Positions 19,292 through 28,690 of a stretch of DNA of 64,000 nucleotides are shown piece after piece. A program made the translations under genes and the position numbers. The stretch comes from Aestuariirhabdus haliotis. GTDB lineage: Bacteria; Pseudomonadota; Gammaproteobacteria; Pseudomonadales; Aestuariirhabdaceae. How positions within the stretch are numbered: position 1 is the first letter of the stretch; each line of letters begins with the position of its first letter. The notes beneath the pieces were generated by a model that was not told the origin of the DNA, did not search any database, and saw nothing but the letters and a program-made list of their open reading frames with translations. The stretch is from assembly GCF_023509475.1 (NCBI RefSeq), contig NZ_JAKSDZ010000017.1, positions 1 through 64,000 of the forward strand, in the 5' to 3' direction.

Positions 19292-19442
19292 TCGGGGCCT
19301 GCATGGTTGGCGAAAATAGGAAAAACTGTGACCCCTGTTTGGGGCTGCGCTATTTTAACAACAGTTTAGGGTTGCGAACAGGGATGCCTACGGACGAATC
19401 TGTGGCAAAATAGATCTTTTACTTTTGTGGAAACTTCTTTCG

Positions 19443-20546
19443 ATGGTTCATTGCCTGATAGCTTTGCGTAGACTCCTTATAGGTTCACTCTTGGTATTGG
19501 CTTGGCAAACGCCGGTCTGGGCCGAGAGCGTAAAGAATTTGTACAGTGCCGAGGTGCTGGTGCAGGGGCAGGATGCGGAATCCCGTGCCATCGGCATGAA
19601 GCAGGCACTGACCATCGTATTGGGTAAGGTTTCCGGTAGCCGCCTGGCTGCCGATCCCGCATTTTTGCAAAGGCTTGGCGATGCGGGACGTTATGCCCGC
19701 ACCTTTGGCTATCGTGAAACCGATGAAACCCTGACCAACGATGCCGGCAAGCAGGTCGCTGCGAGCCGCATGAAAGTCAGCTTTGATGCCAACGGAGTAA
19801 TGAATCTGGCACGGGAGTTAAATATGCCAATCTGGGGGGCTAATCGGCCATCGGTATTGGTGTGGTTAATAGAGGAACGTCGGGGCCAGCGTGAAGTGGT
19901 GGCCAATGGCGGTACCGGGCCGTTAAATGAAGCCCTGGCGGCTGAAAGTGATAATCGTGGATTGCCGGTGGTGCTGCCCATTATGGATATTAATGATCGT
20001 ACCGAGATCACCGATACCGAGCTCTGGGGACTGTTTGCCGAGCCTATAGTCGAGGCATCAACGCGTTATAATCCCGGGGCCATTTTGGCTGGACGGTTTT
20101 ATCGCAACGCTTCCGGTCAATTGATAGGTCGCTGGATGATGATCTTTCGGGGAGAACGCAGCAGTATCAGCGTAACCTCAGTATCGGAGCAGGCATTAGT
20201 GCAACAGGGGATGGATCTTGCGGTACAGGAACTGGCCAAACGTTATGCCGTGCAGGCTGATGAGATCAGCGAATTGCCTGCCAAATTGCTGTTGTCAGGG
20301 GTCTATTCGGCGGATGACTACGCCCAGGCGATGGCCTATTTACAGCAAATGACCGCGGTTCGAGGAGCCAAACCTCTTGAAGTGCAAGGTGACTTACTTA
20401 CTTTGCATCTGACGATCGATGGCGGTTTGCAACAGCTGCAGGAAGTCATTGCCCTCGATAGTCGCATGCAGCCCCAGCCCCAACGGAATGAGCTGGAACC
20501 CATCGGTAGCCGTTCGTTGTATTACCAGTGGCTGGGTGCCCAGTAA
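19443..20546 (+). CDS. Exported DUF2066 protein
   Basis: From the ATG at 19443 the protein has 367 residues. It begins with a signal peptide (LIALRRLLIGSLLVLAWQTPVWA) and then NLYSAEVLVQGQDAESRAIGMKQAL, the DUF2066 N-terminal motif. A TTG start 18 bases upstream is possible but has no better ribosome site. The function is unknown. The gene sits between purM and the perM/hda pair, an arrangement also found in Pseudomonas as recalled. The C-terminal ENDING RSLYYQWLGAQ is poorly informative. Confidence 0.85.
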   Translation: MVHCLIALRRLLIGSLLVLAWQTPVWAESVKNLYSAEVLVQGQDAESRAIGMKQALTIVLGKVSGSRLAADPAFLQRLGDAGRYARTFGYRETDETLTNDAGKQVAASRMKVSFDANGVMNLARELNMPIWGANRPSVLVWLIEERRGQREVVANGGTGPLNEALAAESDNRGLPVVLPIMDINDRTEITDTELWGLFAEPIVEASTRYNPGAILAGRFYRNASGQLIGRWMMIFRGERSSISVTSVSEQALVQQGMDLAVQELAKRYAVQADEISELPAKLLLSGVYSADDYAQAMAYLQQMTAVRGAKPLEVQGDLLTLHLTIDGGLQQLQEVIALDSRMQPQPQRNELEPIGSRSLYYQWLGAQ

Positions 20547-20625
20547 GACGTAAGGGTTTAAAAATCATTATGAGTTCGTCGAGATCATCACGACACCTAC
20601 AAATTTCTACGGATAGGATGTAACA

Positions 20626-21750
20626 ATGGATGCACAGGGTATGACCAGCTCCCAGCGCTGGTTTATGCTGGGAACAGCTTTGGTGATCGGTGGCCTTATC
20701 TATTTACTGAGCCCGATTCTAGCGCCTTTTCTGGTCGCAATGATTCTTGCCTATCTGGGCGATCCCATTGCCGATCGGCTGGAAGCAAAAGGCTGGTCTC
20801 GAACCTGGTCGGTGGTGGTGGTTTTCGTCGTGATGACGCTATTACTGCTGGCCGTCTTGCTGGTGGTGATTCCCATGCTCGGTGCTCAGTTGCGGTACCT
20901 GATAACCAATTTGCCGGAGTGGATAGGGTTTGTTGAGCAACACCTGGTGCCTCTGTTGCAGACAAAACTGGGGGTTGAAGCCGAGAGTTTGCAATTTTCT
21001 GCATTGATATCGGAAGTGCGAGACAGCTGGAAAGGCATCGGTAACCTGATGGTGGGTGGTCTGGTGTCGGTGTCCAAATCCGGGCTTGTGGTTATTGCCT
21101 GGCTGGCCAATCTGTTGTTGATACCCGTCGTAGCATTTTACTTGCTGCGGGATTGGGACATCCTGATGGACAAATTCAGTGCCTTGCTGCCCATCAATCT
21201 GCAACCGGTCATGAGAGGCCTGGCCAGCGAGTGTGATGAGGTGTTGGGGGCTTTTCTGAAGGGGCAGATGATCGTCATGATCTGTCTCGGGGTTATCTAT
21301 TCCATAGGTTTGTGGGTGGTTGGGCTCAAGCTGGCTTTGGTAATTGGGTTATTGGCCGGATTGGCCAGTATTGTCCCCTATATGGGGTTTATTGTAGGGA
21401 TTGGTGCGGCGCTGGTGGCGGCCCTGTTCCAGTTCGATGGTTATTTGCCCCTGGTATGGGTCGGGGTGGTCTTTATGATTGGGCAAGCACTGGAAGGCAT
21501 GGTGCTGACACCCATGTTGGTGGGAGACCGCATTGGCTTGCACCCGGTAGCGGTCATCTTTGCCATCATGGCGGGAGGGCAGCTGTTTGGTTTTACCGGA
21601 GTGCTGCTGGCCTTACCCATTGGCGCCGTGATTATGGTATTACTACGCCATCTGCATGGTCATTACCGGCAGAGCCACTTTTACCATGCCGATATTTCGG
21701 ATCAAGCCACCGATGTACCACCGGCCAACCAATCGGGAACTGATGTTTAG
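20626..21750 (+). CDS. AI-2E family (PerM-like) membrane protein
   Basis: The 374-residue protein has about seven to eight hydrophobic segments. They include paired helices near residues 13-50, one near 62-85, and a C-terminal cluster at about 205-340 with GLLAGLASIVPYMGFIVG and EGMVLTPMLVGDRIGLHPVAVIF. These are signatures of the AI-2E transporter family. Members export small molecules or ions, and the PerM substrate is unsettled. An AGGATG ribosome site precedes the ATG. It is followed five bases later by hda, and a second family member lies at 54058-55143. Confidence 0.9.
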   Translation: MDAQGMTSSQRWFMLGTALVIGGLIYLLSPILAPFLVAMILAYLGDPIADRLEAKGWSRTWSVVVVFVVMTLLLLAVLLVVIPMLGAQLRYLITNLPEWIGFVEQHLVPLLQTKLGVEAESLQFSALISEVRDSWKGIGNLMVGGLVSVSKSGLVVIAWLANLLLIPVVAFYLLRDWDILMDKFSALLPINLQPVMRGLASECDEVLGAFLKGQMIVMICLGVIYSIGLWVVGLKLALVIGLLAGLASIVPYMGFIVGIGAALVAALFQFDGYLPLVWVGVVFMIGQALEGMVLTPMLVGDRIGLHPVAVIFAIMAGGQLFGFTGVLLALPIGAVIMVLLRHLHGHYRQSHFYHADISDQATDVPPANQSGTDV

Positions 21751-21755
21751 CTGTC

Positions 21756-22460
21756 ATGACTGATCCAGTGCAATTGCCCCTGGGTATTCGCCTGCGCGAC
21801 GATGCCACCTTTGATAACTTTACGGTCGGTGACAATGGCCTGTTGTTATCGATGCTGGATCCTCGAGAAGCGCAAATCGGGCAAACCGAACAGGTGGTGT
21901 TTATTTATGGTAACCCCGGTGTCGGGGTCAGCCACCTTTTACAAGCGGCTTGCCATCAGGCCGAACAGGCCGAACAGGGCTGTGTTTATCTACCGATGTT
22001 AGAGCTGAAGGATTATTCGGTGTCGTTACTGGACGGCCTGGAAAGTCTCTCGCTGGTGTGTATCGATGATCTGGAGCAGATTGCCGGTTCCCCGCTATGG
22101 GAGGAGGCCTTATTTCATCTGTTTAATCGCCTGCGTGAAAGCGGAACCCGTTTGCTGTTAGGGGCCAGGCAGACACCGACTAATATGGGCATTTTGTTGC
22201 CTGACTTGATTTCCCGGCTGGGCTGGGGATTGGTGTTTCAGGTCCAGCCCCTGAGTGATGAACAAAAGTGTGTCGCCCTGATACTGCGAGCCCATAATCG
22301 TGGGCTGGAGATGAGCGATGAACTTGCGCGCTATATCCTGTCCCGCAGTGATCGTGGAATGGGGGCGCTGTTCAAGGTACTTGAACAGCTGGATAATGCA
22401 TCCTTAAGAGATAAGCGAAGGCTGACGTTACCCTTTATCAAACAGGTGATGGGCTGGTAA
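21756..22460 (+). CDS. hda: DnaA-homologous regulator Hda
   Basis: The 234-residue protein consists of a DnaA-like AAA+ domain without the DNA-binding domain IV. Near the N-terminus QLPLGI (residues 6-11) is the sliding-clamp-binding motif. A Walker A variant GNPGVGVSHLL and Walker B LVCIDDLEQI follow. Hda with the DnaN clamp promotes hydrolysis of DnaA-ATP and prevents re-initiation. In the Walker A loop the usual Lys-Ser/Thr is replaced by Val-Ser, so nucleotide binding may be altered. It directly follows the AI-2E gene. Confidence 0.93.
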   Translation: MTDPVQLPLGIRLRDDATFDNFTVGDNGLLLSMLDPREAQIGQTEQVVFIYGNPGVGVSHLLQAACHQAEQAEQGCVYLPMLELKDYSVSLLDGLESLSLVCIDDLEQIAGSPLWEEALFHLFNRLRESGTRLLLGARQTPTNMGILLPDLISRLGWGLVFQVQPLSDEQKCVALILRAHNRGLEMSDELARYILSRSDRGMGALFKVLEQLDNASLRDKRRLTLPFIKQVMGW

Positions 22461-22510
22461 CACAGAATTACTGGGGCTTTTTCTCGCTGAGTCCTGATCG
22501 TGGGCTTGGA

Positions 22511-23032
22511 TCAGTAGCTATAGAGTGAAACTTCATCTGCAGTCATTGAATACCCCGCCATGCCGAGGTCTGATTCATAACCCTGAATACTGAGTTTTCC
22601 TTCTATCCAAAAGGGGTCAAACAGCTCGTCAGCTTCCAGTCCTTCCGGGTAGCGTACGTAAATGATCTGGTTGGCCGGAGGAGGGGGGACATGGATACAG
22701 GCGCCAAAGTAGGGCACGAGTAGAAATTCGCGAATCACCTGTGTGTCGTCAAATTCAAGAGGTACCACATAGCCCGGAATTCGAACCTGCTGTTGATCCA
22801 GTTCTGTCACCAGTTGAGGACTGATTTGCAGTCCGTTCATCCGATCCTTGGCTTCCTGGATCATCTGCTCGGTCATATTGGCCAGATCGTGATAGTTGGC
22901 ATTGCGCTCGGCCAGCACCTCGTTAACTTGAGATTGTGGCACCAGATCGAGCCAGTCCAGGGTTCGAGATTCAGCCTGAGTGATACTGGACAGGAGGCCC
23001 AGCAAACATACTGTAAACGCGCGGACAATCAT
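22511..23032 (-). CDS. DUF3299 periplasmic protein of the zinc-linked operon
   Basis: The 173-residue protein has a signal peptide (MIVRAFTVCLLGLLSSITQA). The DUF3299 core QVRIPGYVVPLEFDDTQVIREFLLVPYFGACIHVPPPPANQIIYVRY lies at about 83-130, with Cys112 and His114 close together as possible metal ligands. Function is unknown. It is the last gene of a four-gene leftward set (His-rich protein, ATPase, permease, this protein), 11 bases after the permease. As recalled, P. aeruginosa PA4063-PA4066 has the same order and responds to zinc depletion. Confidence 0.87.
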   Translation of the reverse strand: MIVRAFTVCLLGLLSSITQAESRTLDWLDLVPQSQVNEVLAERNANYHDLANMTEQMIQEAKDRMNGLQISPQLVTELDQQQVRIPGYVVPLEFDDTQVIREFLLVPYFGACIHVPPPPANQIIYVRYPEGLEADELFDPFWIEGKLSIQGYESDLGMAGYSMTADEVSLYSY

Positions 23033-23043
23033 CGGTTGACCTC

Positions 23044-24294
23044 TTAAAGGCGAAGGCTAAGGCCATCGCTCAACGAATTTTTATAGGCTCGCCAGGCGGG
23101 TAAAAGTCCAATAATCAAGGCGCCGGAAATTACTGAGGTGATGATAGACAACTCGTAAAGCCCGGGTGCTCTAATGCTTATCTGGATGCCATACAACTGA
23201 TTAACAAGGGGCTGTGCCAGAAGCAGTAGGAAGTACAACAGGGCCAGCCCTAAAAAACAGCCTAAGCTGGCTAATATAACGGATTCACTGAGCATTAGGG
23301 TAAAAATATGCCGAGGTCGCGCGCCCAATGCTCGTAATATGGCCATTTCCCGCCGGCGTTCATTTAGCGATGTCAGTATGGTTGTCAGCATGCCGATGAG
23401 CCCCGCAGCCACCACAAACACAGAAATAACGAACAGCGCTTTCTCGGCATTGCCGATCAGATTCCACAGCTGGCGAAGCGTGACCCCAGGCAGTATGGCC
23501 AGCAAGGGCTCTTGTGGGAGCTGGTTGATCTCCCGCTGAACGCTGAAGGTGGCGATGCGGGATTTAAGTCCAACAAAAATAGCGGTTATCGACTCGGGTT
23601 GAAGGTCGGAAGCCGCTTTTTGTGGAGCTCCTGCACGGGGTGCTGCACCGCTCTCCCAGCCCTGGTGAATTGCTTCTATGGCCTGTAATGAGACATGAAT
23701 GGTGCGATCAACGGGAGTCCCTGTAGGGGCCAAAATTCCGCTGACCTTAAAAGGATTATCGCTATGATCGGCAAAGCTGACCTTGCCGGTACCGTGGGAC
23801 AAGATTAATGAACTGTCGATTGAGTAACCCAGTTCTTGCGCGACTTCATAGCCCAGCACGGCATCGTGCAGGTCATTAAACCAATCCCCTTCGGCTACTG
23901 TCAGTGGGGTGCGATTACCGTAGCGGTAATGATTCAGATAGCTGTCTGTGGTGCCAAGAACCCGGTAGCCTCGATGGGAGTCGCCCAAAGAGATCGGGAT
24001 CGACCACTTTACCTGGGGGTGCTGGGTTATCTGTTGATAGCTGCTCCAGCGAATATTGTTGGTGGCATCGCCTATGCGGAACACCGAATACAGCATCAGT
24101 TGAACGGGACCGGTTCGGGCTCCGACAATCAGATCTGTCCCCGAGAGCGTTTGGGTGAAACCGCGTTTTGCTTCCTGACGAATGGTTTCAACCCCAAGCA
24201 ATAAGCTTACGCTGATGGCGATGGATAGCAGGGTGAGCAGGGCGGTGGTACGTCGGCTCAACAGACTTTTCCAGGCAAGAGAGAGAACCGACAT
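23044..24294 (-). CDS. FtsX/MacB-type ABC permease of the zinc-linked operon
   Basis: The 416-residue permease has an N-terminal membrane helix (about 12-35), a large periplasmic domain (about 40-280) and three C-terminal helices near 285-310, 340-365 and 380-405. The segment LNERRREMAILRALGARPRHIFTLMLSES is the FtsX/LolC coupling motif. Such permeases act in mechanotransmission or lipoprotein handling rather than classical import. Its start overlaps the ATPase stop by one base (TGATG). With the His-rich protein it may move or insert a metal-binding component, which is inference. Confidence 0.9.
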   Translation of the reverse strand: MSVLSLAWKSLLSRRTTALLTLLSIAISVSLLLGVETIRQEAKRGFTQTLSGTDLIVGARTGPVQLMLYSVFRIGDATNNIRWSSYQQITQHPQVKWSIPISLGDSHRGYRVLGTTDSYLNHYRYGNRTPLTVAEGDWFNDLHDAVLGYEVAQELGYSIDSSLILSHGTGKVSFADHSDNPFKVSGILAPTGTPVDRTIHVSLQAIEAIHQGWESGAAPRAGAPQKAASDLQPESITAIFVGLKSRIATFSVQREINQLPQEPLLAILPGVTLRQLWNLIGNAEKALFVISVFVVAAGLIGMLTTILTSLNERRREMAILRALGARPRHIFTLMLSESVILASLGCFLGLALLYFLLLLAQPLVNQLYGIQISIRAPGLYELSIITSVISGALIIGLLPAWRAYKNSLSDGLSLRL

Positions 24295-25004
24295 CAGTCT
24301 TCCTCCTGCAGGCTGGCCTGATTGATGGTGGGCAGATCGATCAGGTTATCAAATTGCCCTTCCAGACTGGCATCGTGGCTAACAAATAGCAGTGTGGTGC
24401 CCACGCTGTCACATTCATCAAACAGCAACTGCAGGAAGCGTTCCCGGTTTTGGGTGTCGAGCGCCGAGGTCGGTTCATCCGCGATCAGAAGCTCGGGACT
24501 ACCGATGAGGGCGCGGGCCGCAGCGACCCGTTGTTGCTGACCGATGCTCAGCGATGCCACCGGGCGATCGAGCAATCCCGAACCTTGACCAATCCCCAAA
24601 TGGTCCAGTAACCGCAGGGCTTCGGTTTCGAGGTTTGATGATCGCTCCAGCGCACGATGCTGACGACGCGCACTAAAGCGGCAGGCGAGGACAACATTCT
24701 CAACTACTGACAGATAGGGCAGCAAGTTAAACATCTGGAAGATGTAACCAATGTGATCGCTGCGAAAATGGTCTCGTTGAGATCCATTAAGCTGATGCAA
24801 TTGATGCCCTAACACCTCCACAGAGCCCGATTGTGTCGATAACACTCCGCCCAAAAGCCCCAACAGCGTGGTTTTTCCGCAACCACTGGGGCCGCGAATA
24901 AAAATGCGTTTACCGGCATCGATCTCAAGCTGAGGAATCAGCAAAACGGGATCATGGCCAGGCCAGGCGAATCGGGCCTCTGAGACGGAAATGATAGGGG
25001 GCAT
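24294..25004 (-). CDS. LolD/MacB-type ABC ATPase of the zinc-linked operon
   Basis: From the ATG at 25004 the protein has 236 residues. Walker A GPSGCGKTT is at 38-46, signature LSIGQQQR at 152-159 and Walker B LLIADEP at 172-178. It belongs to the MacB/LolD/FtsE group that pairs with FtsX-like permeases, which agrees with the next gene. A TTG start at 25025 would overlap the upstream gene by 14 bases and adds seven residues; I prefer the ATG just after the upstream stop. The signature has Ile in place of the first Gly of LSGGQ, a common variant. Confidence 0.88.
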   Translation of the reverse strand: MPPIISVSEARFAWPGHDPVLLIPQLEIDAGKRIFIRGPSGCGKTTLLGLLGGVLSTQSGSVEVLGHQLHQLNGSQRDHFRSDHIGYIFQMFNLLPYLSVVENVVLACRFSARRQHRALERSSNLETEALRLLDHLGIGQGSGLLDRPVASLSIGQQQRVAAARALIGSPELLIADEPTSALDTQNRERFLQLLFDECDSVGTTLLFVSHDASLEGQFDNLIDLPTINQASLQEED

Positions 25005-25011
25005 AGGGTGC

Positions 25012-25752
25012 TTAGTTGAGCTCAACCATAGGTGATGAAGGTGTTAGCTTGATCATATCCTGTCGGCTTTCAGTGATCCATTGGGTGTTGATGCTTTCCA
25101 TGGCAGGGAAGTTATCGAACAGTTTGAAGGTGATTCGAGCCAGTTTTTCCGGGTTTTGGCACTGATAGTGATAATGCGCTTCTATGTCCTGGTGATCATC
25201 ATCATGGTGCTCTTTATGTTCATCATCATGGTGCTCTTTATGTTCATCGTCATGATGCTCTTTATGTTCTTCATCATGGTGCTCTTTGTGTTCATCATCA
25301 TGGTGCTCTTTATGTTCATCGTCATGATGCTCTTTATGTTCATCGTCATGATGCTCTTTATGTTCATCGTCATGATGCTCTTCATGTTCTTCATCATGGT
25401 GATCTTGGTTGGATTTGGCATGGCTCGGACTGTTTTCCAGGCCTTCCAGTTTCAGATCCTTTAGAGAACATTGGGCATCTTCCGGAAGTTGTATCAGGGT
25501 CTCGGGTTTGCGTAATTGCTGTATCAATTGGGCGACTTGCTGACGCTGTTGATCGGTTTTGGGGTCGTGCTCAAAGCCCAGCAGGTTATAGGCTGGGGAG
25601 ACCAATTGCACTTCCAGTTCTTTCCCCTCCAAGGCTATTTTCAGGTCAGCATGACCATGTTCATGTGCGGCAAGTTCGGCCGTCGCTGAAGTGGCGATGA
25701 ACAGGCTGGTACAGGCGAGGGAAGACAGTAGAAAATTAGGGCGCTTTGACAC
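25012..25752 (-). CDS. His-rich periplasmic metal-binding protein (DUF2796, ZrgA-like)
   Basis: The 246-residue precursor has a signal peptide (1-25) followed by AAHEHGHADLKIALEGKELEVQLVSPAYNLLGFEH, the DUF2796 N-terminal domain. Residues 118-189 are nine copies of an eight-residue unit, mostly HHDDEHKE. A conserved C-terminal domain follows (YQCQNPEKLARITFKLFDNFPAMESINTQWI). The dense His/Asp/Glu repeat must bind several divalent metals, and zinc is most likely. It is related to ZrgA of Vibrio and PA4063 of Pseudomonas. It heads the four-gene operon, and a Zur-type palindrome lies 117 bases upstream. Confidence 0.9.
   Translation of the reverse strand: MSKRPNFLLSSLACTSLFIATSATAELAAHEHGHADLKIALEGKELEVQLVSPAYNLLGFEHDPKTDQQRQQVAQLIQQLRKPETLIQLPEDAQCSLKDLKLEGLENSPSHAKSNQDHHDEEHEEHHDDEHKEHHDDEHKEHHDDEHKEHHDDEHKEHHDEEHKEHHDDEHKEHHDDEHKEHHDDDHQDIEAHYHYQCQNPEKLARITFKLFDNFPAMESINTQWITESRQDMIKLTPSSPMVELN
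25186..25401 (-). repeat. Nine tandem 24-bp units encoding the His-rich segment
   Basis: The 216-base tract is nine consecutive 24-base units in frame with the DUF2796 gene. Each encodes HHDDEHKE or a one- or two-residue variant. Copies are nearly identical at DNA level, so the array probably expands and contracts by slippage or recombination without breaking the frame. Confidence 0.95.
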
Positions 25753-25868
25753 AGTGAATGACTCCGGGCAGTGGATTGTTGCTGTTGATGTGATTAGTCC
25801 ATGGATGAGGCTGACTCCGACCTTTATTTCTCAGTAGGTGGGTGTTGTTCGGTGTCCATAGGGGTACG

Positions 25869-25907
25869 TTTCTTTCGTTTTGTTATGTTATAACAAAACG
25901 AAAGAAA
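25869..25907. promoter_or_regulatory. Perfect 18-bp palindrome with a Zur-type operator core
   Basis: Bases 25869-25886 and 25890-25907 are exact inverted repeats around GTT. The centre TTGTTATGTTATAACAA matches the Zur pattern GTTAT-N3-ATAAC. It lies 117 bases before the His-rich gene and 24 bases after the end of the DUF2069 gene. The outer arms (CTTTCG...CGAAAG) extend the symmetry well beyond a single Zur dimer footprint. The stem is AT-rich without a clean T-tail, so an operator is likelier than a terminator. Confidence 0.65.
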
Positions 25908-25931
25908 GGCAACAACAAACTGCCGGAGGGT

Positions 25932-27263
<1,332 letters not shown>

Positions 27264-27383
27264 TGCTGGGTTACCTCTCCCGTGACATGATGATGGCCTT
27301 CACCCCGCATTCATTTGGTATCGGCGCGAGGTGAGCTTGGGTCGCTATTCTAGAACGATTGGCAGGGATGGAGAAAGGCTAGT

Positions 27384-28643
27384 ATGAGCAAGGTTGAGAG
27401 TGCGCTGCATTATTTGCGCTATTTACAGCGGCGTTTTGTCGAAGATGGTTGCTTGCAGCGCGCCTCCTCCCTGACCTACACCACCCTGTTTGCCGTTGTT
27501 CCTATGATGACCGTGACCTATAGCATGCTATCGGCGATACCCTCTTTTGATGGGGTCGGAGAGCAGGTGCAAAATTTTATTTTTGAGCATTTTGTGCCCT
27601 CTGCTGGCGCGACAGTGGAAGAATACCTTCAGGGGTTTTCCCGCCAGGCTCGGCACTTAACCGCCATTGGTATCGCCATCCTGGTGGTGACCGCCTTTAT
27701 GATGTTGAGAAGTATCGAAAGCGCACTGAATGCGATCTGGCGAGTAGAGCATGGTCGCCGAGGACTCGCGGGATTCCTTTTGTACTGGGCGATTCTTAGC
27801 CTCGGTCCGCTCCTGTTGGGTTTGGGATTTGTGCTTACCTCTTACGTGGCGTCGCTTAAATTATTTACCGACACCAGCGAAATGCTGGGGCTGGGCAGCT
27901 GGTTGTTCCGGATTCTGCCGTTCTTGATGGGGGTGGCGGCCTTTTGTTTGATCTATATGGCGGTACCCAATCGAAAGGTGTTGTTTCGACATGCTCTGGT
28001 GGGAGGGATTACGGTTTCCCTGTTGCTTGAGCTGGCAAAATCCCTGTTTGCCCTGTTTATCTCTTTTTCCCCCTCTTATCAGTTGATTTATGGGGCTTTC
28101 GCTGCAGTCCCTCTGTTCCTGCTTTGGATCTACCTGGGTTGGGTGATAATTCTGATTGGTGCGGAAATGGTTCGCAGTCTGAGTGATCTGCAGGCCATTA
28201 TGATTCGTCATCCCTTGCCCAATATGATTCAGGCGCTGTTAGTGATGGAGGCCTTTGATGAGGCCTTTGCTCATGGGCAACCCATGACTCGCGAACAATA
28301 CCAGCTACGGCGTCCGATCAGTATGGAGCAGTGGGAATGTTGTTGTCGGGCGTTGGCCCGAGAGGGGCTACTGCGGGAAGATCAGGAGGGAAGCTGGACG
28401 CTGTGTCGCAATCTGGCCAAAGTCGAGTTGTGGACGTTAATACGAAACCTGCCCTGGAGTATTCCAACCGCAAAGAGCTTATCGGAAGTCAATGAAGCTT
28501 TACCAAGTTGGTTGCTGTCATTACTGGCCCGATTGCAACGGTTTGATGCCGATGGCAATAAACAGTTCTCGATCAGTTTGTCCGCCCTTTTTTCAGGGGA
28601 TGAGGACTCATCACCGGAGCCAGCCGCTCAGTCTACGCCCTGA
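27384..28643 (+). CDS. YihY/BrkB-family inner-membrane protein
   Basis: The 419-residue protein has six hydrophobic segments between about residues 25 and 265. The family signatures are ASSLTYTTLFAVVPMMTVTYSMLS and the C-terminal YGAFAAVPLFLLWIYLGWVIILIGAEMV. Residues after 280 form a cytoplasmic tail resembling a winged helix. The family was once annotated as RNase BN, which is wrong; its function is unknown. It is divergent from the arsC-like gene and converges on the uncharacterised 28691-30232 gene. Confidence 0.9.
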   Translation: MSKVESALHYLRYLQRRFVEDGCLQRASSLTYTTLFAVVPMMTVTYSMLSAIPSFDGVGEQVQNFIFEHFVPSAGATVEEYLQGFSRQARHLTAIGIAILVVTAFMMLRSIESALNAIWRVEHGRRGLAGFLLYWAILSLGPLLLGLGFVLTSYVASLKLFTDTSEMLGLGSWLFRILPFLMGVAAFCLIYMAVPNRKVLFRHALVGGITVSLLLELAKSLFALFISFSPSYQLIYGAFAAVPLFLLWIYLGWVIILIGAEMVRSLSDLQAIMIRHPLPNMIQALLVMEAFDEAFAHGQPMTREQYQLRRPISMEQWECCCRALAREGLLREDQEGSWTLCRNLAKVELWTLIRNLPWSIPTAKSLSEVNEALPSWLLSLLARLQRFDADGNKQFSISLSALFSGDEDSSPEPAAQSTP

Positions 28644-28690
28644 ACCATGTTGCACTGGCAAGAAACCCTTGAGCCTGGCAGCCTGAGAGC

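Noticed and set aside
25186-25401. CRISPR-like array
   Set aside because: Units are contiguous 24-mers without spacers and lie inside a coding gene.
25081-25464. Plus-strand hydrophobic repeat frame (MVLFMFI repeats)
   Set aside because: It is the antisense reading of the His-rich 24-bp array and has no ribosome site.
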